DNA of 64,000 bases from Ruminococcus sp. HUN007 (GCF_000712055.1 NZ_JOOA01000002.1:620001-684000); one strand, 5' to 3'; shown: positions 8,207-18,050, counted from the stretch's first letter. The notes: generated by a model from the sequence alone, not told the origin. Numbers and translations: made by a program.

Positions 8207-9925
8207 TTACTTTCTTTTACGGCGTTCATAGCCCTGAGGCTTTCTTCTGCCGTGGTGATCGCCTCTTCTTGAAGAGCCGCTTCCGCCGTGACGCTGTTCC
8301 CTCTTTTCAGACTGCTGCTTCTCGCAGAGTTTTACTGAGACTTTTCTGCCGTTTATTTTGGTATTGTTGAGTGCATCAACAATGAATTCAGCATCGGCTA
8401 TCGGCACTTCAACTGTTGAGTATTTGTCGAAAATATCTATCTTTCCGAAGCTCTTTCCCTGCATTCCTGTTGCTTCAACAAGTGCACCGAGAATGAAGTT
8501 CGGAGCTATTCTGCTTAACTTTCCGGCTGAGATCTCGATCTTGACAGCCTTGTCCTTTGTAAGCTTCTGACCGCCGCCGGCAGGTCTTGCCTTTTCCTTC
8601 TTGACTATCTTCGGGATCTCGAATTCAGGAATGTTCTTAAGTTCCTTGTTAAGTCTTAAGTTGATAAGGATCCCTGCGATTTCCTCGACTGAATATCCTT
8701 CCTTTGTAAGAATGTTCAGAATAACTTCAGCTTCCTCACGGAGAGGCTGTTCCGAAGCAGCCGTGATCCTTGAAACCACCTTGAGCATCTTGGATTCGAT
8801 TATCTGACTGCGCTGCGGAAGTTCCTTTTCCTGTATCTCAGTCTTTATATATCTTGAAAGTGCGCGGAGATCACAGATCTGTTTGCGGTTGCTTATAAGA
8901 GTGTATGCTGTACCTGATTTTCCGGCACGTCCGGTTCTTCCGATACGGTGGATGTAATACTCGTTGTCCTGCGGGAGATCGTAGTTGAATACCACGTCAA
9001 CGCCGCTTACATCGATTCCTCGTGCAGCTACATCAGTTGCGATAAGAATGTTTATTCTTCCTGACTTGAACTTGTCCATTACAAAGCTTCTCTGCTGCTG
9101 CTTCATGTCACCGTGAAGGCCGGCAGCCTTAAAGCCCTTTGCTGTAAGTGCATCGGTAAGTTCATCAACCATCTTCTTGGTGTTGCAGAAGATCATTGAA
9201 GCCTTTGGTTCATAAGCCATGAGAAGATACTGCATTGCTTCAGTCTTCATGCCGGCCGGAATGTCGAAATAGTACTGTTCTATCGTATCGACAGTTCTGT
9301 ACTTCTGATCGATCTTTATAAGTTCAGGATCGTTCTGGTACTGGTTTGTGATAGCCATAATAGCCGGAGGCATTGTAGCGGAGAACATTATTGTCTGTCT
9401 TTCCTCCGGTATCTGCTGGAGAATGGTCTCGATGTCCTCACGGAAGCCCATGTTCAGCATTTCGTCTGCCTCGTCGAGAATGATCATCTTAAGGTTTTCA
9501 AGCTTTATCGTGCGCCTTCTCATGTGATCCATTACTCGTCCCGGTGTACCGACAACGATGTTGGCGCCCTTCTTAAGGTCGAGGATCTGTCTGTCCATGC
9601 TTGCACCGCCGTAAACGGCACACGGTTTTACCCATCCCATGTATTTTGAGAATTTCTTTATCTCATCGCAGGCCTGCATTGCAAGTTCTCTGGTCGGACA
9701 GAGAATGAGCACTTCAACGCCTTTTTTCTCGTATGATATACTTTCGATGGCAGGGATACCAAATGCAGCCGTCTTTCCTGTACCGGTATTTGATTTACCG
9801 ATCACATCCTTACCTGTACGGATAAGCGGGATACTTTTAGCCTGTATCTCAGTTGCTTCGCTGAATCCCATGTCTTCGATGGCTCTGAGTACTTCTTCTG
9901 TCAAATGCAGTTCATTGAATTTCAT
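8207..9925 (-). CDS. deaD: DEAD-box RNA helicase with DbpA-type RNA-binding domain
   Basis: An ATP-dependent RNA helicase of the DeaD/CshA group acting in ribosome assembly and RNA turnover, often induced by cold. It has the Q motif region, motif I SNTGTGKTAAFG, PTRELA, VGTPGR, DEADEMLNMGF, MFSATMP, the helicase C domain with ATDVAARGIDV and HRIGRTGRAG, then an RRM-like DbpA domain (about residues 455-525) and a short Arg/Gly/His-rich tail. Length 572 fits. The ATG has AGGAAGGAA upstream. Its own promoter and a hairpin leader lie at 9951-10021. Confidence 0.92.
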   Translation of the reverse strand: MKFNELHLTEEVLRAIEDMGFSEATEIQAKSIPLIRTGKDVIGKSNTGTGKTAAFGIPAIESISYEKKGVEVLILCPTRELAMQACDEIKKFSKYMGWVKPCAVYGGASMDRQILDLKKGANIVVGTPGRVMDHMRRRTIKLENLKMIILDEADEMLNMGFREDIETILQQIPEERQTIMFSATMPPAIMAITNQYQNDPELIKIDQKYRTVDTIEQYYFDIPAGMKTEAMQYLLMAYEPKASMIFCNTKKMVDELTDALTAKGFKAAGLHGDMKQQQRSFVMDKFKSGRINILIATDVAARGIDVSGVDVVFNYDLPQDNEYYIHRIGRTGRAGKSGTAYTLISNRKQICDLRALSRYIKTEIQEKELPQRSQIIESKMLKVVSRITAASEQPLREEAEVILNILTKEGYSVEEIAGILINLRLNKELKNIPEFEIPKIVKKEKARPAGGGQKLTKDKAVKIEISAGKLSRIAPNFILGALVEATGMQGKSFGKIDIFDKYSTVEVPIADAEFIVDALNNTKINGRKVSVKLCEKQQSEKREQRHGGSGSSRRGDHHGRRKPQGYERRKRK

Positions 9926-9950
9926 ATAATAATCGCAGTTCCTTCCTGTA

Positions 9951-10021
9951 AAAAAACAAGGGCGAACCTATGGCCGCCCACAATCAAATAATATGATAAC
10001 ATTAAATCAAGGTTATGTCAA
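9951..10021 (-). promoter_or_regulatory. deaD promoter followed at once by a terminator-like hairpin
   Basis: On the minus strand TTGACA (10021-10016), a 17-bp spacer and TATCAT (9998-9993) start immediately after the clostripain gene. The predicted transcript begins near 9986 and almost at once enters GGGCG-10 bases-CGCCC followed by TTGTTTTTTT, then the deaD ribosome site. The hairpin can end clostripain-gene transcripts and also sits in the deaD 5' leader. Confidence 0.65.
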
Positions 10022-10028
10022 GTGTTTT

Positions 10029-12392
10029 TTATTTTACATCAATAGCCTCTGTCCAGTATTCCTGGTTGTAGATGTCAGTGAATCTGTAGAGCACCTTGAC
10101 TGCGCCGTCGCCTACAACTGTATCGCTTACCTTCATATCAGAAGTTACTGTCATCTTTTCACCAAAGTAGAAAGAGTCAACATATTTTCCGTCATACGTG
10201 TAATAGTCGCAGACGAAATCAAGCTCATCGCCGGCTTTGAGTTCGGTAAGGTTCTTGGCAACTGCATCTGTCTCACCGTCAATGTAGTCTGTTGAAGCGC
10301 CTGCGATGAATCCGTTTTTGCCGTCCTCAAAAACAAGTATCAGGTTTACTCTTTCACCGTTGAGGAATGCAGGGACGTAACCGGAAACTGTGAAATTCTT
10401 ACCGTCATCTGTTGTATCAGTGTGATAGTACGCAACAGGCTGGCCGTTGATGGATACCCATGTCTTGTCGGTATCAGCAACGAGGTCGCCGGCATCTGTA
10501 AAGTCGAATACGTTGTCAGTTCCGAGATCGATGTATCCGCTGCCGTCATCGTAGAACATGTTCTTGTCAAGTTCATGAACAAGTGCCCACTGGCTTTCTG
10601 ACATTGAGATAGTGTACTTGTCACCGGAATTTTTCCAGATGAGGTTGTTCGTGTCGATCATGTTTGCTGCAAGATAGTTTGTTGTATCTTCATCAGACAT
10701 CGGCATTTCCTTCATGAAGTCGATGTTTGAAAGATCGAGTCCTGCTACTGAACCGCCTGTAAGGCTTCCGAGAAGTGAATTCACAAGTGAACCGGAGCCG
10801 CCGGACATGAGCTGTGAAGCAATGTCTGATCCTGAAGGCATGAAGCTGTCGAGAAGTGATGATACAGGTGAACCAGCTGCTGAACCGCCTGCTGCGATCT
10901 GACCGCTTGTTTCAAGGCTTGCGAACTGTCTGATACAGCTTGCATAGTCATTGTCCATACCGATCTTGTTCATTGTGCTGCATGCGGAATCGACCTTTGA
11001 AGCTGCCTTGTAAGGGAAGTAGATCGATACGCCGTAGGCTTCAGTCATTTCTTTTGATGTCTGGTTGTACTTTACGGCACTCTTCAGAACTGAAGCAAGC
11101 TCCTTGGCTTCAGGTGTTCCTATGTTGTTTGCAAGGTGAACAAGGTCTACCTGATCTATTCTTGAACTCTGGGCAAATTCTCTTGTGTTGTATCTTGCGT
11201 CTGAGATCTGCTTGTAGTTCTTGTTCTTAAGTTCTGTACTTACTGACTGGGCAAAACCGCTCATCTTTGAAGGAACAGTGTTGATGAACTCGGCAAGGTC
11301 GATAACTGAAAGAGTTGTCTTCTGACCGCGGCACTGTGAAGCACATGTGCTTACAAAGTCGTCAACGATGTTCTTGCCGATGTCGAGTGTTGACATTGAA
11401 GGATTGTCGCCGAGATTTGTGAGCCAGTTCTTGTAGTACCAGCCGATACCCGGTTCTGTTTCCTCAGATGCGATAAGATAGTCTGCATACTTTTCAGCCA
11501 TAAATGCTGTTTCAGCAGTAGCCATAAGGCATGCGTCAAAGCCGATGAAGTCGAATGTCACTCCGCCGTTCTTAAGAGCTGAGTCAAGCTTTGAAAGATC
11601 CATTGAACCCTTGTTTCTGTTGATCTCGTCATAGCCGTAGCCTGAAACTGATCCGCCGCCGTGATCCCAGAGAATAAGGTCGTTTCTGTTAGCCGGATAA
11701 TTCTGAGCACAGTATTTGATAAATGAAGTAAGTGTTTCAGGATCAGTCATGGCCCCTGTGCCCATGTTCTTTTCGAGGCATCTGATGCCGCCGCTCTCGA
11801 CCTTGTAGATCTGGTTTGATGAGCTGCTGATACCGTTTGTTTTCCAGCCTCTGCATCCGCCCGTGTAGACAATTACGTTTACATTGTCACCGAACTTTGC
11901 GGAAGCCATTTCCTGAAGGTCGTTTGTTGCCATGCCGTACTTGGACTCAAGGTCGGTACCGCACATATATACCATAAGAGTAACCTGATCAGCGCCGTTT
12001 CCGAGAATGTTTGTTCTCTTTTCGCGTGATCCTGCTGCTACGGAAGTATCAACTGCAGAGTAGTCAGCTGAGTAACCGACGCTGCCTGAGCTGCTTCCTG
12101 AGCTCACGAACGAATCCATGATGCCGTTGTTTCCGCCCATAAGATCGGAAACATCGATACCGCCGCCTGAGCCGCCTAAAAACTTAAGCAGGAAGTAACC
12201 TGCAATAAGTAAGACAGGAAGGCCTATTCCGCCTCTTGTGATCACTTTTCTTGATGTCGACGATCCGCTGCTGTGAGAAGAAAAGCTGCCCGAAGAACCT
12301 ACCGGTCCTGTTCCGAGTCCTTCTCCCCTTCTGTGAGCGCCGCTTCCGCCGGAAGTAACATTTTTTTCACGCGAACGTGGTCTGTTATCCAT
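10029..12392 (-). CDS. Clostripain-family (C11) cysteine protease, membrane anchored
   Basis: A 787-residue surface protein. A Ser/Gly-rich cytoplasmic tail is followed by one membrane helix (about residues 56-71) and a large external part. The peptidase C11 domain shows VTLMVYMCGTDLES, the catalytic His in ILWDHGGGS (about residue 241) and Cys in IGFDACLMA (about residue 286). The C-terminal 200 residues form an unassigned beta-rich region. C11 enzymes cleave after Arg or Lys. It lies 15 bp after a GT2 gene in the same direction, so it is probably co-transcribed with the envelope glycosyltransferases. Confidence 0.88.
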   Translation of the reverse strand: MDNRPRSREKNVTSGGSGAHRRGEGLGTGPVGSSGSFSSHSSGSSTSRKVITRGGIGLPVLLIAGYFLLKFLGGSGGGIDVSDLMGGNNGIMDSFVSSGSSSGSVGYSADYSAVDTSVAAGSREKRTNILGNGADQVTLMVYMCGTDLESKYGMATNDLQEMASAKFGDNVNVIVYTGGCRGWKTNGISSSSNQIYKVESGGIRCLEKNMGTGAMTDPETLTSFIKYCAQNYPANRNDLILWDHGGGSVSGYGYDEINRNKGSMDLSKLDSALKNGGVTFDFIGFDACLMATAETAFMAEKYADYLIASEETEPGIGWYYKNWLTNLGDNPSMSTLDIGKNIVDDFVSTCASQCRGQKTTLSVIDLAEFINTVPSKMSGFAQSVSTELKNKNYKQISDARYNTREFAQSSRIDQVDLVHLANNIGTPEAKELASVLKSAVKYNQTSKEMTEAYGVSIYFPYKAASKVDSACSTMNKIGMDNDYASCIRQFASLETSGQIAAGGSAAGSPVSSLLDSFMPSGSDIASQLMSGGSGSLVNSLLGSLTGGSVAGLDLSNIDFMKEMPMSDEDTTNYLAANMIDTNNLIWKNSGDKYTISMSESQWALVHELDKNMFYDDGSGYIDLGTDNVFDFTDAGDLVADTDKTWVSINGQPVAYYHTDTTDDGKNFTVSGYVPAFLNGERVNLILVFEDGKNGFIAGASTDYIDGETDAVAKNLTELKAGDELDFVCDYYTYDGKYVDSFYFGEKMTVTSDMKVSDTVVGDGAVKVLYRFTDIYNQEYWTEAIDVK

Positions 12393-12407
12393 TGAATCAT
12401 TCTCCTT

Positions 12408-13364
12408 TTACTTATTTATGAATTTGTCTATAATATATCTCGGTCTCTGCTTTACTTCAGCATAGATCTTACCGACATATTCACCGATTATACCAAGGCA
12501 CAGCAGCTGAAGTCCGCCTATGAGCCAGATGGAACAGAGCGTGCTTGACCATCCTTTTTCAGAATGACCGATTATTTTGACAACAAACGCCCAGATAAAT
12601 GCCAGTATACTGAGAATTGACATTATACTTCCGAGTGTTGTTATAAGCTTAAGAGGCTTGGTGCTGAATGATGTGATACCGTTTACTGCAAAAGCCAGCA
12701 TTTTCTTGAGAGGATATTTGCTTTCGCCGGCAAAACGTTCATGTCTTTCGTAGTAAACATTACAGCTTTTGAATCCGATAAGAGGTACCATTCCGCGGAG
12801 GAAGAGATTCACTTCCTTAAAGTTTGCAAGTTCTGCAAGCACGCGTTTGCTCATGAGACGGAAGTCAGCATGGTTGTAGACAACATCCGCACCCATCACC
12901 TTCATGAATTTATAGAAGCTTTCAGCTGTAAAACGCTTGAAGAAAGTATCAGTGTCCCTGGCATTTCTTACGCCGTAGACTACCTGATTGCCGTCGTAGT
13001 ATTTTTCCACCATGGCGTCAATGGTATCGATGTCGTCCTGAAGGTCGGCATCCATTGTGATAGCCATGTCACAGATATCCTTTACAGACATAAGTCCGGC
13101 AAGAACTGCATTCTGGTGTCCTGCATTGTGTGCAAGATTCACACCGGAGAAAAACTCAGGTTCAGACTCATGAAGTTCGTAGATGATCTCCCATGTGCTG
13201 TCCTTTGAACCGTCATTTACAAAAACGATACGGCTTTCCTTTGAGATCATATTTCTTTCAATAAGTGAAATGTATTTTTCCTTAAGTCTTGAGGATGTTT
13301 CAAGAAGCACAGCCTCTTCGTTGTAGCATGGAACTACCATGTAAAGTATTTCAGGTTCAGTCAT
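12408..13364 (-). CDS. GT2 glycosyltransferase, polyprenyl-phosphate sugar type
   Basis: A 318-residue GT-A enzyme with two C-terminal membrane helices, the architecture of GtrB/ArnC/DPM1-like enzymes that move a sugar from a nucleotide onto polyprenyl phosphate at the inner face of the membrane. Seen: VVPCYNEEAVL, FVNDGSKDST, MDADLQDD (the metal-binding region) and YAEVKQRPRYI at the end. The ATG has AAGGAG upstream. It sits between the polytopic GT-C-like gene and the clostripain gene, and is related to the GT2 at 15968-16942. Confidence 0.88.
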   Translation of the reverse strand: MTEPEILYMVVPCYNEEAVLLETSSRLKEKYISLIERNMISKESRIVFVNDGSKDSTWEIIYELHESEPEFFSGVNLAHNAGHQNAVLAGLMSVKDICDMAITMDADLQDDIDTIDAMVEKYYDGNQVVYGVRNARDTDTFFKRFTAESFYKFMKVMGADVVYNHADFRLMSKRVLAELANFKEVNLFLRGMVPLIGFKSCNVYYERHERFAGESKYPLKKMLAFAVNGITSFSTKPLKLITTLGSIMSILSILAFIWAFVVKIIGHSEKGWSSTLCSIWLIGGLQLLCLGIIGEYVGKIYAEVKQRPRYIIDKFINK

Positions 13365-13427
13365 TAATATTACTCCTTAATATATTATTTTTACGGAAAG
13401 CTGAAAGGATCAGATTTTTCCGGTCTG

Positions 13428-15794
13428 TTATCTCCAGAATTCAAAAAGCCTTGCAAATGAAAGCATATTGGCCTGCCACTCAGTACTGAAGCCTTCTTCC
13501 GGTTTGACGTATGACCAGATCTGGGTCAGATTCATTACAACGCTGAGCGCAAGTGAAGCAGTCATAAGCCTGTTCAGATGCACCTTTGTGTTTGATGCGC
13601 AGTGACTGTATACTATGAAGCAGATAACAAGCGCTCCGGTTATCATCTGCCAGATAAAGTCAACGCAGTATCTTGCTGCAAAACCGCTCTCCCAGATGGA
13701 AAAGATCACGGCAAAAGGACAGATGATGCACACCGAAAGTATGATAAGACTGTAGAGCGTTCTGTTTCTGTTTTCTGTAAGCCTGTATGCTTTGAAAGAT
13801 GCAGAATACGCAGCAACAGGAAGTGCCTTCCATATAAGACCGAGGGCAGCACCTGTAGCAATGAAATAATATCCCTGAGCATCGAAAAGATGTATGCTTT
13901 CCGCCTTGAAAAACGGAAAATATTCAGTAAACACCGGCATCTGGAAAAGGAATGCCAGAAATCCGATCACGGCAAAATGAGTGTGATACTCTGATCTTGT
14001 AAAGTCGTTGATAGTCAGCGAGTACTGTATTCCAAAGTCAAGAGGATTACCGAATCTTGCTGCATTGTACCAGGCCTGAACTGAACCGATCACAATGTAC
14101 GGCACCAGTGCGGCCGCAAGGTACGGGAGAAGAAACACAACTCTGCTCTTTCCTGATTTTTTATCGTAAAGTGCATTCTGCTTTTTTGCACCTGCATAAA
14201 CGAGAAGCATTGCAGCAAGGCAGTAAACTGCGATAGTCGGACGGCTTAAAACCCCGAGACTCAGCCATATTCCTGAAACCGCAAGGCGGAATTTATTTAT
14301 CTTTCCTTCACCGAGAACATTTGAACTTATAAGGAAATATGCTCCCGCTGCAGTACACAGAAAACCAGCAGACTGGGCAATCTCATAAAACAGAGGTGAA
14401 ATGTTGCAGATGAGTATTCCTGATGAAAGCTGCATTATAAAAAATCCGGAAAGAACAAGCGAAGCGCTGATGTTTCTGAAGAATTTATCTGCCAGGCAGA
14501 GATAGAATTTTGTGAGGAAAAGCGTACCGAACATTCCGAAGAAAAACACTGCCCACACTGACGGGAAATAGTAACCCGTAAGCAGATGATACGGCAGGAA
14601 CACAAGAAGAACAGGCGCTATTCCATAATAGGAATAATACTTTCCGTTAAACAGAAGATGATCCCACGGATAGCTTCCGACTTCATCGGTTCTCTGGCTC
14701 CAGTCGTACGGATTACCGAGCTCAAGCAGTTTCGGATTCATATCGGTCATTATATCAACACGGCCGTGCTCAAAGGAATCAACCAGTTCCTGTGTGATCT
14801 GATTGCCTCCTTCAAGGGCAAAATCCTTAGCCATGCTGTGATTTTCATCGGTGTACCTGCCCATGTTGGCGATAAAGAGTCCGAGCAGAATAATTACCGC
14901 AGTAAAGGCCAGTGCGCTGATGTCAGTAATTTTCTGAACCTCCGCATAAGGACGGAACAGCACCTTTTCTGATGTAAGTGAATAAACTATAAAAGCCGAA
15001 AGGAGCATAAGTGCAAAACGGATAACTGAAAAACGGAATCTCACCGGCTCATTTGCAGTTATGCTGCTGACGGTGACCTTTTCATTTTCATCGGTGCTGA
15101 AAACAAATCTTATATCGTGAACATTTCCCGAAAAATTACACGGTACTGTACGGCTCCTTCTGTTTCCGTTAATAACTTCAGCCTTTGCTGCGCCCCAGCG
15201 GTATGAGCCTGAATGGGTGTCATCTGACATGTCTACCGAGAAGGAAACCCTGCTCTTTTTATCAGAAAAAGCATTGAAGGTAAGCGTTCCGACAGGAATG
15301 TTTACGTTTTTATATTCGATAACAGTCTGTCCGCTTCCCTCGTTGGTCATTGTCACAGGATCAAAATTCTGAAGTTCTGCAGCATGAAGGTCGAACACTA
15401 CTTTACTGTATTTACCCGAAAGAAGATGTGCCGAATTGATATTGAATACAAAGATCTCAAGAGCAAGGCTGACAAGTATTATCCTTACTGCTGTACCTGC
15501 ATGAGATGAATACTTTGCCGGTATTTTTCCTGAACCGGTAAACCAAGCTGCAGCGAATGCGGCAAGATCAACAAAAGCAAGAAATCTGTATCCGCTCATT
15601 CCGGCGGTACCTGTAATGTCAAGAACAAGAAGTATCAGCGAAAGCACTGTCCCTCCTGCCAGAACAAATCTGCTTCTGTTTTTCAGAAAGGAAAGCACTC
15701 TGCTTTCACTTTTACCAGTATTTGCAAAAACCAGTGCAGACGCAGCTGTGTACAGGGCTATATTCAAAAAAAAAGCGGCTATCGATAAAGACAT
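13428..15794 (-). CDS. Large polytopic membrane protein, GT-C glycosyltransferase-like
   Basis: A 788-residue protein with about 12-14 hydrophobic segments. After four N-terminal helices comes an external domain (about residues 115-255), and in the middle a loop with DSFEHGRVDI and NGKYYSYYGIAPVL before a second block of helices. This layout resembles Firmicutes GT-C/GT39-like transferases that use lipid-linked sugars outside the membrane; the catalytic acid cannot be assigned by eye. It precedes a GT2 gene that could supply the lipid-linked sugar. The ATG has GGAGG upstream. The acceptor is unknown. Confidence 0.75.
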   Translation of the reverse strand: MSLSIAAFFLNIALYTAASALVFANTGKSESRVLSFLKNRSRFVLAGGTVLSLILLVLDITGTAGMSGYRFLAFVDLAAFAAAWFTGSGKIPAKYSSHAGTAVRIILVSLALEIFVFNINSAHLLSGKYSKVVFDLHAAELQNFDPVTMTNEGSGQTVIEYKNVNIPVGTLTFNAFSDKKSRVSFSVDMSDDTHSGSYRWGAAKAEVINGNRRSRTVPCNFSGNVHDIRFVFSTDENEKVTVSSITANEPVRFRFSVIRFALMLLSAFIVYSLTSEKVLFRPYAEVQKITDISALAFTAVIILLGLFIANMGRYTDENHSMAKDFALEGGNQITQELVDSFEHGRVDIMTDMNPKLLELGNPYDWSQRTDEVGSYPWDHLLFNGKYYSYYGIAPVLLVFLPYHLLTGYYFPSVWAVFFFGMFGTLFLTKFYLCLADKFFRNISASLVLSGFFIMQLSSGILICNISPLFYEIAQSAGFLCTAAGAYFLISSNVLGEGKINKFRLAVSGIWLSLGVLSRPTIAVYCLAAMLLVYAGAKKQNALYDKKSGKSRVVFLLPYLAAALVPYIVIGSVQAWYNAARFGNPLDFGIQYSLTINDFTRSEYHTHFAVIGFLAFLFQMPVFTEYFPFFKAESIHLFDAQGYYFIATGAALGLIWKALPVAAYSASFKAYRLTENRNRTLYSLIILSVCIICPFAVIFSIWESGFAARYCVDFIWQMITGALVICFIVYSHCASNTKVHLNRLMTASLALSVVMNLTQIWSYVKPEEGFSTEWQANMLSFARLFEFWR

Positions 15795-15849
15795 TTTATA
15801 CCTCCGGATATGGCTTTGTTCAGTGTTTTATCAACACATACATATATTC

Positions 15850-15878
15850 AGTGTACATTCTTTTTCTGATAATGTCAA
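15850..15878 (-). promoter_or_regulatory. Promoter of the GT-C/GT2/clostripain unit
   Basis: On the minus strand TTGACA, a 17-bp spacer, TACACT, 55 bp upstream of the 15794 start. It lies back to back with the promoter of the rightward GT2 gene. Confidence 0.65.
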
Positions 15879-15907
15879 TAGTATATAAAAAATAAACCTT
15901 TTTGCTA

Positions 15908-15936
15908 TTGAATTGATCTTTGCGCTGTGTTATAAT
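15908..15936 (+). promoter_or_regulatory. Promoter of the rightward GT2 gene
   Basis: TTGAAT, a 17-bp spacer ending TGTGT, then TATAAT at 15931-15936, 32 bp upstream of the ATG at 15968. Confidence 0.7.
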
Positions 15937-15967
15937 TTTTATAAACGTATTTTTAGGGAGAAAACCA

Positions 15968-16942
15968 ATGGAAAAAATCACAGTCATCGTTCCATGCTAC
16001 AATGAAGAGGAAACCATTCCTTTATTCATTACAGAAATCGAAAAAGTCTATGAAAGCATGAAAGAAAAATATGACATAAAAATGGAGTACCTTTTTGTCA
16101 ACGACGGTTCAAAGGACAGGACAAATGATGTACTCGAAGAATATGCAGAAAAAAATCCGCGTGTCAGCTATATTACATTTTCAAGAAACTTCGGCAAGGA
16201 AGCGGCTATGTATGCAGGGCTCGACAATTCCGATGCCGACTATACAGTTATAATCGATGCCGACCTGCAGGATCCGCCTGAGCTCATTGAAGAAATGTAC
16301 CGCATACTCAAGACAGAGCCGAAATACGACTGCGTTGCTTCACGAAGATACACGAGAACAGGTGAACCTCCGGTAAGATCCTGGTTTGCGAAGCGCTTCT
16401 ACGGACTCATGGGCAGAATATCAAAAACTGAGATAGTTGACGGAGCCCGTGATTTCAGAATGATGAGCAGACAGATGGTCGATGCGATTATGTCACTTAC
16501 AGAATGCAACCGCTTTTCGAAAGGTATTTTTTCGTGGGTAGGATTCGAGACAAAGTGGCTTGCCTTTGAAAACAGGGAACGTGCCGGCGGACAGACAAAA
16601 TGGTCGTTCTGGGGACTGCTAATTTACGCTATTGACGGCGTTGTGGCTTTCTCAACTGCTCCTCTTGCAGTATCGTCGATAATCGGTATTATTTTCTGTG
16701 TACTCAGCTTCATCGGTGTCTGCTTTATCTTTATAAGAGCACTTCTGTTCGGCGACAAAGTTGACGGATGGCCGTCAACAGCGTGTATTATCTGCTTTGT
16801 CGGCGGAATACAGCTTTTTTGTAACGGTATCAGCGGAATGTATCTTTCAAAGACCTATACGGAAACAAAGCACAGACCGCAGTACATTGCCAAAAAGATA
16901 CACCGTGCTTCTCTCAACGGCAATGATGAAGAAGACAGGTAA
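15968..16942 (+). CDS. GT2 glycosyltransferase, second polyprenyl-phosphate type enzyme
   Basis: A 324-residue homologue of the enzyme at 12408-13364, with the same opening VPCYNEEETIP, FVNDGSKDRT, IDADLQDPPE and two C-terminal membrane helices ending KTYTETKHRPQYI. It probably makes polyprenyl-phosphate sugar. The start is the ATG at 15968 with AGGGAG upstream; a longer frame from 15920 would begin inside the promoter. It is divergent from the GT-C gene, so both GT2 enzymes could feed one surface-glycosylation system with different sugars. Confidence 0.88.
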   Translation: MEKITVIVPCYNEEETIPLFITEIEKVYESMKEKYDIKMEYLFVNDGSKDRTNDVLEEYAEKNPRVSYITFSRNFGKEAAMYAGLDNSDADYTVIIDADLQDPPELIEEMYRILKTEPKYDCVASRRYTRTGEPPVRSWFAKRFYGLMGRISKTEIVDGARDFRMMSRQMVDAIMSLTECNRFSKGIFSWVGFETKWLAFENRERAGGQTKWSFWGLLIYAIDGVVAFSTAPLAVSSIIGIIFCVLSFIGVCFIFIRALLFGDKVDGWPSTACIICFVGGIQLFCNGISGMYLSKTYTETKHRPQYIAKKIHRASLNGNDEEDR

Positions 16943-16967
16943 ACGATATTTTTTCATAAAAAACACA

Positions 16968-17017
16968 TCAGCATATTCCGGCCTGCGTATTTACGCGGAC
17001 AGAATATGCTGATTTTA
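16968..17017 (+). terminator. Terminator of the rightward GT2 gene
   Basis: A 12-bp stem ATCAGCATATTC/GAATATGCTGAT around a 22-base loop containing GCGTATTTACGC, followed by TTTTACTTT. The loop core is shared with the terminator at 41557. Confidence 0.8.
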
Positions 17018-17040
17018 CTTTATCAAAGAATTTTTAACAG

Positions 17041-18015
17041 TTATTTTTCTATTGTGATAACGAAACCGTCTGCATTGTTTCCCGAAACTGTATACTCACA
17101 GTTCACAGGTACATACAGCTCAACGTTTCCGCTTCCCGATTCGTCTCTGGCGCGGATGTAGTAGACCTCAAAATTCCTGTCGAAGCATGAAACCTGCAGT
17201 GTTTTGCTTCCGTAGGCATATTTTTTCAGAGCCTGAAGATATTCTTCAAGTGAAAGATCATTTTCCTTCATGTACCATGCATGTGGTATTCCGACATATC
17301 TGAAATGTTCACCGTGATCCCTTATGCCTGTGTTTTCCGCTTTTTCATCTCTGTAGCGTTCTATGAAACCGTACTTTGTACAGTTGTCTCTTATCCAGGC
17401 ATAGTCGCCTGACGGAACATAGCGGAATGACTTTCCTTCTTCCGGATAAATGCCAAGATCAACCGCAAGACCGGTCTGATGTTCGGAATATCCGCCCTTG
17501 CTTTCAACTCTTGAATTTTCAAGTGCCTGATTGTAAATAACGTTCTGGCGGTCAGCAGATACATATGCTTCTGTCACCATGATGTCCCTGTTGGAACATT
17601 CCTGATAGAAACCGTTCATCATGCTGTTGAAATTTTTCAGAGCAAGATCATTCATCTTCATTCCGATATCACGTATTGAATAGTACTCGTTCTTTTCACT
17701 GTCGATATCAGCAAGTGATCCGCCGGCAGTAGCCGACGTATACGGATGACTGTCATTTACAAGAATAAGACTTCCCTTGCTTATGTCTGAAAGCGGAACA
17801 ACTTTTTTTTCAAATTCCAGCTTTGATGAAACTACCTTGCTGCTTACACCGTCAGAGCCATCCGGCTTCGAAGCTTTTTCCTTCTTTGCTCCCGACACAG
17901 AACCGGCGATGATAAATATGATAAGCAGAATGACTCCGGCAGCAGCTCCTATGAGCATTGAACGATCCTGACGGAATCTGCGTTTTCGTGAAGAATGCGG
18001 AGAATCTGATGGCAT
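17041..18015 (-). CDS. VanY-like D-alanyl-D-alanine carboxypeptidase
   Basis: A zinc peptidase of the M15B family, which trims the terminal D-Ala from peptidoglycan stem peptides outside the cell. An N-terminal membrane anchor (about residues 22-41) is followed by a Ser/Lys-rich linker and the catalytic domain. The zinc motif SEHQTGLAVDLG and the HGEHFRYVGIPHA segment are present; the usual EPWHFRY is HGEHFRY here, keeping the zinc-binding His. The last 70 residues form a small extra domain. It lies 35 bp after the EamA gene on the same strand. Confidence 0.88.
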   Translation of the reverse strand: MPSDSPHSSRKRRFRQDRSMLIGAAAGVILLIIFIIAGSVSGAKKEKASKPDGSDGVSSKVVSSKLEFEKKVVPLSDISKGSLILVNDSHPYTSATAGGSLADIDSEKNEYYSIRDIGMKMNDLALKNFNSMMNGFYQECSNRDIMVTEAYVSADRQNVIYNQALENSRVESKGGYSEHQTGLAVDLGIYPEEGKSFRYVPSGDYAWIRDNCTKYGFIERYRDEKAENTGIRDHGEHFRYVGIPHAWYMKENDLSLEEYLQALKKYAYGSKTLQVSCFDRNFEVYYIRARDESGSGNVELYVPVNCEYTVSGNNADGFVITIEK

Positions 18016-18050
18016 GGTATCATCCTTTCATTCATAAATACTGTCTGCGG

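Noticed and set aside
10714..11230. Plus-strand frames over the clostripain gene
   Set aside because: Antisense shadows without ribosome sites; the minus-strand gene has clear catalytic motifs.
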